DNA of 64,000 bases from Fratercula arctica (GCA_947846985.1 CANTUZ010000003.1:96882704-96946703); one strand, 5' to 3'. Shown: positions 12,760 through 25,024, counted from the first letter of the stretch. Notes: a model not told the origin generated them from the sequence alone. Numbers and translations are program-made.

Positions 12760-12889
12760 TGAAGAAAGAAAGGCAGGAAGGAAGGCAGACAAGCAGGAAG
12801 GAAGGAAAGAAGGAAAGAAGGAAGGACGGAGAAAAAGCAAAGGAAGCAAAGAAAAAGTAAGGAGTTTGGGAAAAAGGAAAGAAAGAACA
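12760..12889 (+). repeat. Purine-rich (GGAA)n-like low-complexity tract
   Basis: Almost pure A/G sequence dominated by GGAA, GAAA and AGGC words over about 130 bp. The long minus-strand open frames across it, rich in Leu, Phe, Ser and Pro, are artefacts of this composition. Tracts of this kind can form triplex DNA and offer clustered ETS-type GGAA cores. Confidence 0.9.
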
Positions 12890-13149
12890 GTTCTAGTTTC
12901 ATGTGTATGGAAAAAATGTTGATTTTGTTGCACATGGCTTTGTCAGTATGTAGACAAAAGTGAGAAAACCGAACTGGAAAATTGGCACACAAAGTCAGGT
13001 AAAATATATCATAAAGGACTGTAAAAATAAATTATGTAAAAATTATGTAAAAAGATTATCTGTTTATATCATTGTACTTGAGGTCTACCTTCATTAGAAA
13101 CAATAAGGGTATAATATAACGTGAACGCTTACAGAGGCTCAAAACATCA

Positions 13150-13262
13150 CCGAGCCAGATTCTGATCTCTCCCCATTGATTTTTCACTGCTGTATTACAT
13201 CTGATTTCAAGGAAATGTCTACTCATTTACATGCATCTACATAAATTCAGGATCAAACCACC
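13150..13262. repeat. Possible ancient amniote interspersed repeat fragment
   Basis: GAGCCAGATTCTGATCTC, followed later by TTTACATGCATCTACATAAA and AGGATCAAACCACC, resembles a widespread old reptile/bird repeat in which an AGATTCTGATCTC-like arm and a TACAC..GTAAATCAGGA-like arm recur. The family is not named with confidence, and the match is by memory of the pattern only. Confidence 0.3.
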
Positions 13263-13358
13263 AGCATTTTCTTCCTCCAGAGTTAATAATGAGCAGTGGC
13301 TGCTATAGTGTGCTCCTAAAGACACGCTGGAAAAAGAATATGTCATCGTTAGCCTAAT

Positions 13359-13461
13359 GAGGGGAGAGAGGGAGAGAGATTGCTAAATGTTTTCTCTCTA
13401 GCCCAATTAAAGAAGAGAGAGCAAGACAAAGAGAGGGGGAAGGCGTGCTAGAGGGAGAGCT
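13359..13461 (+). repeat. GA-rich low-complexity tract
   Basis: Two clusters of GAGA-type words, GGGGAGAGAGGGAGAGAGAT and a later GAGAGAGCAAGACAAAGAGA, are separated by a short pyrimidine stretch. There is no coding content. Confidence 0.8.
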
Positions 13462-15298
13462 GTGTATGTGATGGATTTCTTCCTGCCTTTAGCTACAAGA
13501 GCATTCTCGTTAAGTAGAGCTGAAAAAGGCAGGAGGACGTGGGAATACAAAGGATGAATCCTTCGACTGAAATCAGGCTGTGGCAGCATGGACCATCAGT
13601 CTGAGCTGCACATTAACTTCCAAAAATAGCTTGGTTGGGAAGGAAAGAATATGATAACAAGTACTCTGTTGTCATTGCTGTTCTTAAGACAAATTATTCA
13701 TGCAAATATGAAGGAGCAAGGCTCGTCTGCCTGCTGAGAGCCCCCTTGGCCGTCCATGGTCACCTTTCAGTTCTGCTCTAGAGGAAGACAACTGCTTGTG
13801 TATGAAGGACTTCACCAGTCTGGACGTTGTGGATCTCACTGAGAAGAGCCAACTCACAGTTTATAAAACAAGCAGAACTTGAGCACATGACATTTTTGTG
13901 CCAGCAACATCAGGGCTGCCAGAAACGGTGTCTACATCTCAAACCTCATGCTGGGTCCCAAATTCATGCTGTCCCACAGGCTGCGCCTGGGCACTGTCAG
14001 GAGGGGTGGTAGCTCACCTGGCCCGGACCTATGCCAGGTACCATGCCGAAAATTTCACATTACAGATGTTTGCAAGCCAGTGCTTGGGGCCATATGCCAG
14101 GCCAGTTTAATTTTTTTCGTGACTCAGAAGTCTCTGGGGTTGAGTGTGCCGTTTAGGACTCCAGGTGCTATGCAGGAAGTCAGAGCCCCTAGCCCAAGCT
14201 AAAAACTGGTGTGAAGGTTCACGTTTACATCACTGAAGCCAAGGAGACTGTTTTCTTTCCAAACACAGAAAAGAGCATTGCATCCAGTCATACAGCATGA
14301 CAAGATACGTACATTATCTCATATGACAGAAGAATGCCTGCTCCTTTAGGTTGCAGCAGAGATACAAATGATCTTGCTAGAAAGATTTCTTTGCACCCAC
14401 AACTCTGCTGCTGACTCCACACGCAGCTCATGGCACCTTTCTGCCACGCTGTGACCACATATTAAAGATACACCCAGCCCATGGGCCTCAATCTGCATGC
14501 TTCTGACTGACTGCATGTCACCCATGGTCCATGGGCAGGTTCACGGTGTCTGCAACAGCACAAACACACGAGCAGGCAGATGATGGGTGAGAGTCAAGTG
14601 AATATTCCTTGTGTCCAGACCCTGAAATTTAACAGGACTGCACAGCTCCATGAAGAGGCGAGGTTTTTTCTATAGGTTAGAGAGACCTATGACCAAAGGT
14701 AACTAGGAAGGTGGGAGTTTCCTCGGCATCATGTCAGACAGCAGTCGCTGATGGGATTCCAGGATTATATCCCACACTGTTCTCATTACCTGCACAATGG
14801 CCTCAGCCATGCAGAGAGCAGAAGAAATTACCTTGCATCCCTATTTATATATAACGCTCAGACACTGAGCTGAGCGATTAAAAGCAGGCTTGATGTGCTT
14901 GGTATAATCCAGTCCCCAAATGTTGAATTCCTGTTACTTATTTTAAATCTCTCTGTATTTCCTTGCCTTCTGACTAAAATGTAGCAGCTTTGTGAGCTAA
15001 GCTATAGCTGCCCTTTTACCGTTTCAAGTGCCAGAAGCTTTAGCTAGGGAAAATGATTTTGTAAAGACTTTCTGTGCTCTGCTAGTCTTATATTGCAGTT
15101 TCTCCCAATAACTAAAAAGAAGTTGAGAAAGTTCCCAAGAAAGACTTGCATTACCAGTCCCTTGCTGTAATTATTTTTTGATCTGTGACTCCTGAGTCCC
15201 CATCCTGGGAGACCTTTTGGCTTGTTCCATCATCAAGCCATGACTGGATTAGATTTTTTCCCCTGCAATGAGACCCGCTTTCTTCATTCACCACTTAC
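13462..15298. other. Unique non-coding DNA, moderately GC-rich
   Basis: Three overlapping plus-strand open frames at 13827-14202 lie in different frames with no recognisable domain. No transposon ends are visible. It could hold an untranslated transcript, since it ends at a good minus-strand donor at 15293-15298. Confidence 0.45.
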
Positions 15299-15409
15299 CT
15301 GAGCACAGACAACAGAGAGGGAATATTGGGTCTGGCTTCTGGTTGTCTAGCAGGACAGCCCAAGCCTTCCAGTGAGAAACACAGGACAGGAATGGCTTTG
15401 TGAACTCTC
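15299..15409 (-). ncRNA. Putative spliced exon, 111 bp, coding status unclear
   Basis: On the minus strand an acceptor TTCTGTTGTTCTGCCAG is followed by 111 bp and a near-consensus donor CTCAG/GTAAGTGG. The exon has two open frames and one frame stopped by TAG at codon 21. Neither open frame resembles a known domain. The splice signals are the strongest pair noticed in the window, so an exon of a long non-coding RNA is as likely as a coding exon. It lies 8.4 kb downstream, in the leftward direction, of the immunoglobulin-like exon at 23769-23867. The phases do not join well: entering in phase 0 from that exon would hit the TAG. Confidence 0.25.
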
Positions 15410-18400
15410 CTGGCAGAACAACAGAAGATGGTGAAAAAAACAGACTGTGCTGCTCTGGGGAGAAGGGTAAATCCGCCAGGAAGACTGGCAGTAGCCCAGA
15501 CTTGTGCAAGCAAGCCCAGCTCAGCCTTGTTTGTATAATGGCAAACAAACGGGAGGTGAGGGAAGGCTGCAGTTACAGTCCAAATGCTTTCAATCTCCTT
15601 ACAACATTTTTAGATTTTAGATTATTCCAGATTTCTTCCTGAGTATTTATATATTATAAACATTCTAGCTACCAATGACAATGTCATAAGTTTTCCATTC
15701 AAAACTCTCAAAGTTTGTGTCTCTCAGAGGGCTTTTCACATGTTAGATTCCTTTAGCCTCTTTTGTGGTTTGTTTCTTAAATACTAAGCTCCCCAGTAAA
15801 AAGCTGCCCGACTCACATTTGTAATACTCAGGGTTTTCCCTATCTTTTAATCAAAAATACTGGCCCACTTAACTCTGACATTCTAGCACTGCACTCTGTG
15901 CTGGGTGCTAGCAAAATCAGTGACTACATGACTCAGTATTTTCAGCTCCTCTGTCCTGAACTGCAAATATCACAAGATCTGAAATAGAAACATTATCCCT
16001 GATGTCTAAGAACAAGACACTAAATTCAGTTTGATTTAGTGATGAAGTCTGCCACTTTGGGAGACTAATGGCTAGGTAATGAAATGGTATCATATTTGCT
16101 TACAAATGCCACCTTCTAAAATATCATACTTAAAAAGAAATTAATCATTTATTGTTTCTGTTGGGAGTTTAGCAAAATGGTAACACTTAATGGTCAAATG
16201 TCATCTCAGTTAAATCCAGCTCATGTACAAGGGGCTGAAAACCCATCACATATAACCAGATCCCTCTAAAGTTTATAAATGGCAGCTCTTTGTGCCCCAG
16301 CCTGGAAATAAGGGCCTCACATTACCCAGGAAAGGTCTAAGGTGGTGTAAGGAGGAAGGAGATCAGTACAGTCAAAGTTAGCATGATGCAGATACTACTC
16401 AGACATTTTCTGGTCACTTTGCCCTTCCTGTCATATCTCACCCACTGCAAAGTCTGCCTCACATTAAGGAGGCTGAAGTCATTAACTTCAACACACAGTG
16501 ATTTAATTTTTATATAAAAATACTGTATTAAATAGGAGAGTTGTCTGCAAAAGCTACCAGTAAAAATTCAATCTCAATCAGCAAGACCAACACAAAAGGC
16601 CAATCGAGTCTGAATTATCAGTCACCACTTCAGCAACATTCCAATTATTTTCATCATTCAGAATGACCCTAGCAGTATTTTGAAATTATATTTAAAACTG
16701 TAGTGGTTATTAATCAGGGAGATATGGCAAGCCAGCATCAAGATCAGCAGAAGGGTGGAGACAGATACTATATCATTTTGATCTTACTGAATAAATTGCT
16801 TTTAAGCACAAAACTTCTTGCAACTGTGTCTTCTCATCATTCGGATGTCCAGAATAACAAGCAGAGTATCTTGTGGTGGCTTAGAAGTCTTTTACTACAT
16901 GTCACAAGAAGAAAAATGAAAATAAATTGCACTTATCTCTCCCCAAAACAGCATGATTTTTTTATTCATATAGACCTAATCTTCATTAAATCTCAACTTC
17001 TTGACCATTAGGACACACAGTAGGACCCGCAGTATCTCTGACTGTAGCAGACCAGAGCTGGAATGAGTAGTTAACATCACTTGTTTAGGGCTGACATTAC
17101 CTTATAGGAAATGTAAAGAATTGATTTTTTTTATTTAATTTATGAAACTCCCTGGCTACAATTTTTGTTTGCAGCATGCATTCACATTTTCACTATGGAA
17201 AAAGCAATACTGTTAAAATTTTCTTGCTAATATTAGTTAAATACTTGTGCTTTTAAGAAGAAAATCAACATTTATTTTTTTGCAGTTTTAGCAATTTTGG
17301 GACTCTTGTATTCATCTGCCTCAAGAGGCCTCTTCCTCTCAGGTGTAGCTAAGTTATGTCCTGAGCATCATCACTTGGGTGTTATTAAAAAAGTGATGTA
17401 ATTTTGCTTCATCTTATTTCTTATTCAAAGCAAAATTAATGGCTAATGGTGGCATCAGTGGTACTCCTTTAAAGTTTTATTTTCCATGGATCAGCAAAAT
17501 TTTATTACAATGCTCAGTAAAATCTGGCCGAATTTACTTTTATTATGTTAAAAAAAGGAAGGTCAGTAAGGCTATTTTTTCAAGTAATGCTCATATTTTT
17601 TGGTAATCTTAAACATCAAACAAAACAATTTCTTTTTATGTATTAAAAATGGGAGCTGTCAAGCACTGGGTTTACATAATCCTATCTCTGATTAAAGCAT
17701 CTCATTTAGAGAAGCTAAAACTGCCAAAAGCTGCAGACAATAAAGTGTTATCTGAGGAGTATTTTATTTCACTGAAACACAGTTCAGACAAACCTGCTCC
17801 ATGTAATTATCCACACAAAGAGCTGCTGGATTCTGTTTTAGTTTAAAAAGTCAGAAAAATCTTTAAAGCTTTTCTCTGTATTAAAGCCACTTCAATGCCA
17901 ACTGTACACACTGGATAAAACCTTTCAAACGTCTCCTAGAAGATCCATAATTCAGTTAGTTTCTGGAGGAAGTCAGGAAGACATTGAACCTGAAGCATCA
18001 CCCTTAGCTCTGGCATTGAGAAGGCATTGACCAGAATTTCCTTGCGGCTATCAGAAAGGCACTTCACCCAGCTATCATCAAGCATTCCTTTTGTGAGGTA
18101 AAGATAGTTGCTCTCTGCTTTGCCAAAAGCAAGTGAACTAAGGGAAAGATCCTTCCATATCTGCCATCTTTTAGATACTCTCCTTATGCATCTGCTACCG
18201 GCCACTGACAGAGCTACACCTTTGGACTGAACTTGGTGTGACCTGTTCTGTGGGTCACTCTTACACCTTTTCTACTCAGCTGCTTTGAACCAGAAAATCT
18301 TCTGCTCCTCTTCTTTCCACACTGCTTTTTTTGCAGATACTCTTGGTCTGTTTTATATAGACACAAACCCCAGAAATATTCTTGCCAGATGGTTACCTAG

Positions 18401-18761
18401 CATCCTTATTAATTGCTAGTTGAGTGCGTACTTCAGTTATCATGACAGGAGGTCTAAAGGTGTCAAAGAGACTTCAAAAAATTCTCTCAAATATTACAGA
18501 CAGAAAAATCCCTTAAAGCTCAATTACAGCATCCTCTGTCAAAGCAGAGACTTTGGGAAAATTCGGTCTGAATAACAACACGTTGTTCATGCTTCAGGAA
18601 TTTCCAATGAAACAGTACAGAATTCTCATTGAAAAGGAAAGAGGATTGTTGTGGCTTTTTATGATTTCCCAATGATTTTCCATAAGACTTGGCTCTTCCT
18701 GGTATGGAATAGCATGCAACTGAATGACAAGAAAATACAGTGTGCCTATATGTGATTAAAC
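15410..18761. other. Unique AT-rich non-coding DNA
   Basis: The minus-strand open frame of 89 codons at 17936-18205 and the plus-strand frame of 102 codons at 16703-17011 have no recognised domain. No mobile-element ends were seen. Confidence 0.5.
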
Positions 18762-18801
18762 AGCAAAGCAAAACAAAACAAAACAAAACAAAACAAAAAA
18801 A
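18762..18801 (+). repeat. (AAAAC)n microsatellite
   Basis: About seven tandem AAAAC pentamers, starting as CAAAG and ending in an A-run. There is no associated SINE or LINE body on either side. Confidence 0.93.
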
Positions 18802-21800
18802 CCAATCCAGGCAATGTTAGCAGCACAGCAAACAGACAAGGAGAGGATATTTAGGGCTATGAAAACCAATCCGACCATGTGTCCGGACAGACAATGTAAC
18901 ACATAGAAGACAATGAAGTTATTCACTGGCTACAGCTCCTGTATGATACCAAGTTATAGCTGTCCTCTTGTACTCTGACATGTTCATTTGATGATATTTC
19001 GTCCACTGAAAACAGGTGGATGAAGAAAAAAGTGTCTCACTTTTACAAACTCCTATGAGAAGCTTGGGGTTTAAACTACAAAAAAAAAAGGGGTTGTGCA
19101 TATATTGTTAATTAAAGCTCATTTGGTAAGCATACAACTATATGCCACCAGGTAAACAGCACCTTCTTTCTCTAACTTTCTTCACAATTGTGTCAAGCTC
19201 CGTTTACGTGGCTATTCGAGAGCCATACAATATAATAAGCACAAACTGAAAAGAAAACATGCAAAGGAAAAATGTAACTTTTCAGAGATGTGATACATTT
19301 ACACAGTACAATCTACTTGACTTTGAAATATTGCCACAGTTTCTTACACTCATTACACAGATGATATCATCCTCCTTATATATCTGGGTGATTTTTGCAT
19401 TCTACCTTACTAAGTGAAATAGGTATGTGACAACTCTGAAATTCATCCCTTCAAACAGACGCTTCGTGTCTAAATTTAAGGATGCACTTTGAAATTTTTA
19501 CATGAAGTTTTACATTTTGAAAGTATCTGGAATGGCTACGAGAAAAGACTGAAATTGATTTTAAAATGTACTGCCTTTAGAATGAAAATTAACTTCGCTA
19601 AGTTTTATCTCAGTAGGTCGTCTAATACCCCCTAGAAAATAAACTGGAAATTATTACTGACACAGCCAAAGAAGATGAAAGAAAAAGCATATTTAAAACA
19701 TTCAACCCATAATAACATTCAAGAACTAATGTATTAGAGTAGTCACAACCGTAACATATTCATGTGCTATATTGAGGATTCTGAAAAGCACTTTTAAATA
19801 AGCAGTTACAGACACTTAGTTTGTTCAAGGCATTCTAACAATAAGAGACTGCATGAATGATAAATACCTAAGCAGAAAGCAAATGATTTGCTTTATCCCC
19901 AAAGCCAACACGGAGTCTTTCAGCATCAGAAACTCTATGAAATCGGAATGTATGGGTACACACTTCTGAAATACCACCTTTTCATCCAATTGAAGTAAAC
20001 AAACGTCTTGCATACTTCAACAATGAATTGAAGCGTTTCCTTTTACCCCTGAGATGCAAAATGAGAGCAAAAATAAGCACTGGATTTGTGCTTTGTGGTT
20101 CAGAAGCAAGCAATTCTCTACCTTGTTTTCTCTGAAGAGCATACAGGAGCTTGCCTGTGTGGTTTGTGGAATGAAATCCAGAATGCAACTATAGTTAAAA
20201 TATTTCAGAAAGCATAACAACTCCACATGTTCTGCCTGATTTCTGCTGCTGGAATAGCTGTTAAAATATAATGTCACTCTTCTTTTGGGGAAGGGATAAA
20301 TCTTGAGTAGAATAACAAACATTATTATAACACTAACGGGCAAGATGTGGTAGTATTTGAAATGCATGGTTTGAGTTAATAAATGTGTGACTTTTATGCA
20401 CAGGTGATGGACTGGAAATTTGGGGGACCAAGGCTGACCAACCAACCAGAATAAGCAAACTGTACAAGCTTTGTCTTTCAAACCTGGAAATGTCTGACCC
20501 TTCTGGAGTGAAAGTCTGGGCTGTAGTCTATTTTTCTGTAATAGTTGGGCTTTCTGGCAATGCTGCAAATGGGTGTGCTGCTTCTGTACTACAAACCACT
20601 AACCAGAGCCGAGGCTCCGGGTGGTAACAGCCCTGCCCACACAGGCATCTGACTCTGAATTGGAAAACACAGGATCAATACCTTCTACAATCTCTGATAC
20701 TTTAGCTGGGTTACAGCACACTGTTCTCTAGTTCTCTGCAGGAAAATGTAATCTGGGAGGAAAAAAACCCCTAGCTCTGGGATGGCTGTGGGATTCCACA
20801 CCCACTCATGAGCAGTGCTAACCTCCTCCCACTTTCATTGAAATGCAGAAAAGGGGCGTTTCTGTTGGTATGTTGTACTACGCAAGTAATCTGAGAGAGT
20901 TTATGTCTTTAATACTTCTGCTTCTGACATTAGGAAGAGATGTATCATTTTTCTCTTTACTGCACTCTAAATACAGTAAGTAATGACTATGAGTCTGCTT
21001 TTCATCGCTTTTAATCTTTCACCTCTCCTTTTTATCTGGATCCTTTAAAAAAAAGGTTTGATTTTTTTTTTTAATTTTTTTTTTAAGCTGGAAATATACT
21101 GAGCTATGTAAATAATTGTTTCCATAGTGCCTTCTGTAAAGAGTTAGATTTTATGGCCACCGAGATGCATCCTCAGCCATATGTAGCAGGCCAATGGTGA
21201 CATTGCAATGTCAGGATAATCAGAGAAGTGCACAGCACTCCATACAGCTAACGCTCAGAGTCCTGGGGTCATTTCCTCGTCCAGGATGATTCTCTAAATG
21301 TGTTGGTCTGAATTCATATTGGATGTAAACTATTTTACATTGCATGCCTAGCAGAATTTAAATGTGCTGTGACATTAATAAAGCACAAAGGAAAAATGCT
21401 AATGCAAAAAGTCTTTCACATCATATCTCTGCTGGGCTGCTTCTTCTCTATTAAGGATCAATTTTAGCAACGCCTGTGGTTTTGCTTGCCTCACTTTTTC
21501 CCCCACTGCCCATAGGAGTTTTTAGCGTACTAAGTGGGCTCAAGTCTTAGGCTATCAGATAGCCCTGTTCATTGAGTTATCTTGTTGAACCAGAAAAGGA
21601 ATAGGCAGAGTTTTTAACACACAGTGAGGTGGTGAATTATTCCTTTCTTTGTGAGTATGTTTCATGAACCTTCTCCCAAGAATAGGAACTTACGTGCTAC
21701 TTTTACAATGCTGGTAGCATAAGAGATTTGTTTGTGTCAGATTTTACACCTTTGTCCTCTTCTTAAACATCATTAAAATAAAATCACTTTAAAATCTTAT

Positions 21801-22326
21801 TACTTCACCTGCTTTTTAGACCCATGAAGGACAGCATGTTGCTTATTTCAGTTGAAGGGCTTTTTGTAATTGCCAGCAAAAATATAAAAATCTTGAACAA
21901 CAAAGCACTTTCTCTGAAGGCTATTTTGAAAAAAAATCACATTTCCAAGGGCATATGTGCAAACCCGGTACAGAATCATGGAGTGTGCTTGTTAAACGAC
22001 AGTAAAAGCAAGCACCGCGGGGCAGTCCGTCCCTGGTTCTGCCACCCGTGCAGCTCTGGGGCTGCGGCGTGTGGTTAGCAGCAGAACGCTACCTTGTCAC
22101 CCCCAAAGCGAGCACACCAGCAGCTGATTGCTCCCCACAGCCCCTTGCCACTCTTCCTTTGCTCGGAGACAGCCGCTGTTTACTACTACTCTGTGCCCAT
22201 TAGCAGTTGTTGTATCTGCCCATCAGTAGCTCACTCTGCACATCTAGAGTAGATCATCCACATTTGCAAGGACCTCCACTCATTCTCCGGCCCAGTGTAT
22301 GGACAGCTTGAGGAGGAGATGAAGGA
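18802..22326. other. Unique DNA with the longest open frame of the window
   Basis: The minus-strand 183-codon frame at 20017-20568 contains one hydrophobic, membrane-like stretch (ILPVSVIIMFVILLKI) but has no recognised domain and no usable splice signals around that stretch. Its composition is that of AT-rich non-coding DNA. A T-rich run lies near 21061-21085. Around 22000-22150 the DNA is more GC-rich, without a recognised element. Confidence 0.45.
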
Positions 22327-22359
22327 GAAGAGAGAGGAAGCTCTACTTCCTCTCTCTTC
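22327..22359. repeat. Perfect 14-bp inverted repeat with 5-nt loop
   Basis: GAAGAGAGAGGAAG at 22327-22340, loop CTCTA, then CTTCCTCTCTCTTC at 22346-22359. All 14 positions pair. One arm is all purine and the other all pyrimidine, so the site could extrude as a cruciform or fold as RNA. The stem is too short for a typical pre-miRNA and pairing does not extend outward. Confidence 0.9.
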
Positions 22360-23768
22360 AGGTCATTAGCTGTGCAACACAGGCTGGAGCGCCTTTCATG
22401 TCATAGAGATTAATCAAATGGCTTGCAAATAGGACATCCTCATCAGCCTCCCCGCAGTTGCTGCCTGGGGTGGGCAACGGGCCAAAAGTCTCCAAAATAC
22501 AACCCTCACCCCCCACCCCAGAAGTTTAGATCAGCGCAGGCTGTTCATGAAATTGCTTTCAAATAATTCTCCTCCTCTTTTAGATCCATATGACTCCTCT
22601 CCGGCTGCGTCTGGTCTGGCTGTATTTGAACAAGCGGTGGGTGAAAGGGCTTTCTGACCGCCCGATCTCATACAAATTGAATCTGTTGTGCAACCATGCT
22701 GCAACTGCATTTTTCAAAGCTATTCTTTTTCAAAGGTTATTTTTAAATACTTTTTTTTCCCCTGCTTGATCTTCCCTACTTTTAAAAGGCCACACAGAAA
22801 GATTTGTTGGCAATTTACTGTATAGATAGTAGGAGGGTGGGAAAAAAGATTTCACTTGCCACCTGGTTGGGCAGTAATTCATAAGTCCTGGTGTGTGATG
22901 CTTGATCTCACACCAAGGCAGAGTGTCATTTCAGTCTGTTTCTGCCATTACAACTGATGCAAACCTTGCTTTTGCACTGGTCCTCAAAGACAAAATGCTG
23001 TTTTTTCTGTGACAGAAAAAAAAGCGACAGAAATGTGATGTGGAGTCTGAGAGATTCTCAGGACTAGTGTCTTGCTCAGTGAAACTGGTTCCAGGATAAA
23101 CCCTGGCATAATCTGGGGGGGTGGGGGGAAGGTTGACCTTTTTGTCAAAATATTAGGTCCCATTTTTCAGCTTCTTTTTTAGTTACTTTTCCTAAACGCT
23201 TTCAGCAAGAAAGGTACCTGAGAGTCATCTCTTTCAAGAAAGACACACCCTTAGTGTATGAAGCCTTACAGCCTGCAAGTATTCCAGCCATATCTGATGT
23301 TATGCACATAGGTCTTTTCAGAACTATGTGTCCTGTCAGGGCATATAAATTCAACAGCCTTGGTAAACAAGCGGCCCAAAGGGAGCTGCTACCAGCTGCA
23401 TTATAAATATTTAAGACTCAGCCATAATTAGAGTATTCCTTTATGTTGACTTTAATAATTCCCCCTCCTTCCAGTCTGTATATTTTGTTAAAGTTCCTCC
23501 CTCTGAACAAAAGCTTGCCCGGGCAGTTTTATCCTCCAAGTACAAAGAAAATCTTCTGGCTGTGCAATAACACTGTAAGTGTATCCCACACATACAGGAG
23601 GGAAAAAATCTTTCCTCCTTTCTGATGAGTACACCAGAGTTTTATTATCCTCCATGTTTCTTCTGAAAGGCAACATCACATTTTATATGCTTTATTCCTC
23701 CAAACCTTGTATTCTTCTGTGCTTTTCTTGGTTATTAAATTTTTAAACATGAAAAGAGTGTAACTTAC
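22360..23768. other. Unique non-coding DNA
   Basis: No mobile element was recognised. A plus-strand donor-like site, AACACT/GTAAGT near 23572, follows a short open segment opposite and just left of the immunoglobulin-like exon, with no further support. Confidence 0.5.
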
Positions 23769-23867
23769 AGTAACTTCATCACTATTAATGGTAAAAGTGG
23801 CTTTACAGCTGTACGACCCAGAAATTCTGTGAAGTGCCTCTGTTGTGATCAGAAGCATTGCACAAAG
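23769..23867 (-). CDS. Putative exon encoding the C-terminal half of an immunoglobulin-like domain
   Basis: On the minus strand, acceptor CACTATATTTTCCAG, 99 bp, then donor ACT/GTAAGTTAC. The exon is exactly 33 codons, phase 0 at both ends and open. It encodes a segment with ITTEALHRISGSYSCKATF followed by TINSDEVT. This fits strands E-F-G of an I-set or V-set immunoglobulin fold: a hydrophobic LLI strand, the G-x-Y-x-C motif carrying the second disulphide cysteine, then an alternating beta strand. The usual Asp at the D-x-G-x-Y-x-C position is replaced by Ile. The first half of the domain, with the first Cys and the core Trp, was not found upstream. Many immunoglobulin-superfamily receptors split a domain between two exons, so a missed partner exon is possible. 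The parent gene is not identified; a pseudo-exon cannot be excluded. Confidence 0.4.
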
Positions 23868-24522
23868 CTGGAAAATATAGTGTTGGGGTTTGCCTATCAC
23901 AAAACATATTTTATTGCATATTTGCAAAATGAAGCATAAACATATTAAAAATTAACCAGTGATACAAAGGCAGAACACTCCACAGAAAACCTAGCCAGTT
24001 GAAGAGGCCAGGGATAAATGAATTAAAGAAGAAATTACCTCTTCAAATAGTGATTTCTAGTGTTTAGTGCTTGAAGGAAAGTAAGCTGAGTTTTTTTCTG
24101 AGTTTAAAGAGATTGCGTTCAGATAAAGCGTTCCCTGTCCCTTTTAAATACTGGCACTGCAGCTCAGCAAGCTCACTGCGCAGTGCCACCTCTTGCTTGG
24201 TCGGAGTCCCATCTCAGAGGATGGCAGGTGGGGACACGGCAAGCTGAGTGAAGGGTAGTGAACATATCTGGTTATATTAGACATCCACTGCCATCTGTGT
24301 TGCCTTCCTGTTCTACAGCCTTTTCTAACGTAGAATGAAGGTTTTCAAGGTCAAACACCGAAACGGTCATGACATAGAGTCCCGTTGCTGGAGAGGAATG
24401 CACACTAGGCTCCTTTGTGGCACACATAGTATATAACAGTACAGTAGCTGTAACAGCTGGATTTTATGACTAATCCACATTTAAACCCCATTTTAAAATG
24501 GAGTTACATTACTGGCAATAGG
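23868..24522. other. Unique non-coding DNA
   Basis: Searched by eye for the missing upstream immunoglobulin half-domain. Only weak donors (for example GTAATT near 24030 on the minus strand) with unconvincing frames were found. Confidence 0.5.
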
Positions 24523-24779
24523 AAATGACCTCAAGTTGCCACAGGGAAGGTTTAGACTGACAATTAGGAAAAATTTTTACTCTGAAATGGTTATTAAGCA
24601 TTGGAACAGGCTGCCCAGGAAGTGGCTGAGGCACCATCCTGGAGGTATTGAGAAGATGGGTAGACATAGTGCTTAGAGATATGGTTTAGGGATGGTTTCT
24701 GTCAGTGTTGGGTTGATAGTTGGACTAGATGATCTGAAAGGTCCCTTCCAACCTAGGTGATTCTATGATTCTATGATTA
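24523..24779 (+). mobile_element. CR1 LINE, 5'-truncated 3' end
   Basis: Begins GACCTCAAGTTGCCACAGGG and runs through CATTGGAACAGGCTGCCCAG, GGAGGTATT, GGACTAGATGATCTGAAAGG and CTTCCAACCTAGGTGATT to the terminal repeat ATTCTATGATTCTATGATTAT. This is the standard avian CR1 3' end: the last part of the reverse transcriptase ORF, then the 3' UTR and octamer-like tail. The frame is broken by drift, so the copy is dead. 5' truncation is typical of target-primed reverse transcription. Confidence 0.95.
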
Positions 24780-25024
24780 TAGACATATCGTTAGGATTAT
24801 CATACAATTGAATGACAAAGAGGAGTGCTATTAAATGCAGGACTTGGAGCCATATGTAACTTTCTTCAAAGCTCAAGAAAGTTCAGTTCAAATTTTTGGT
24901 CTTAGCTCATCTCCATTATTAGTAAGAAAATGTAATCACTTTTGCAGCTAGAAATATTCAGAGAATAAACACTGAGAATATCTTAGATACAATCAAAATG
25001 GAACCTGGAGATTTGGTAATGGAG
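24780..25024. other. Short unique spacer
   Basis: AT-rich sequence directly after the CR1 tail. Nothing further was recognised. Confidence 0.5.

Noticed and set aside
12652..12992. Minus-strand open frames of 83 and 93 codons
   Set aside because: They are translations of the purine-rich repeat, with low-complexity Leu/Ser/Phe/Pro content.
17936..18205. 89-codon minus-strand frame with protein-like composition
   Set aside because: No recognised family, no good splice sites and no start context.
20280..20480. Membrane-spanning exon of a receptor downstream of the immunoglobulin-like exon
   Set aside because: The hydrophobic stretch is real in translation, but no acceptor/donor pair with compatible phase surrounds it.
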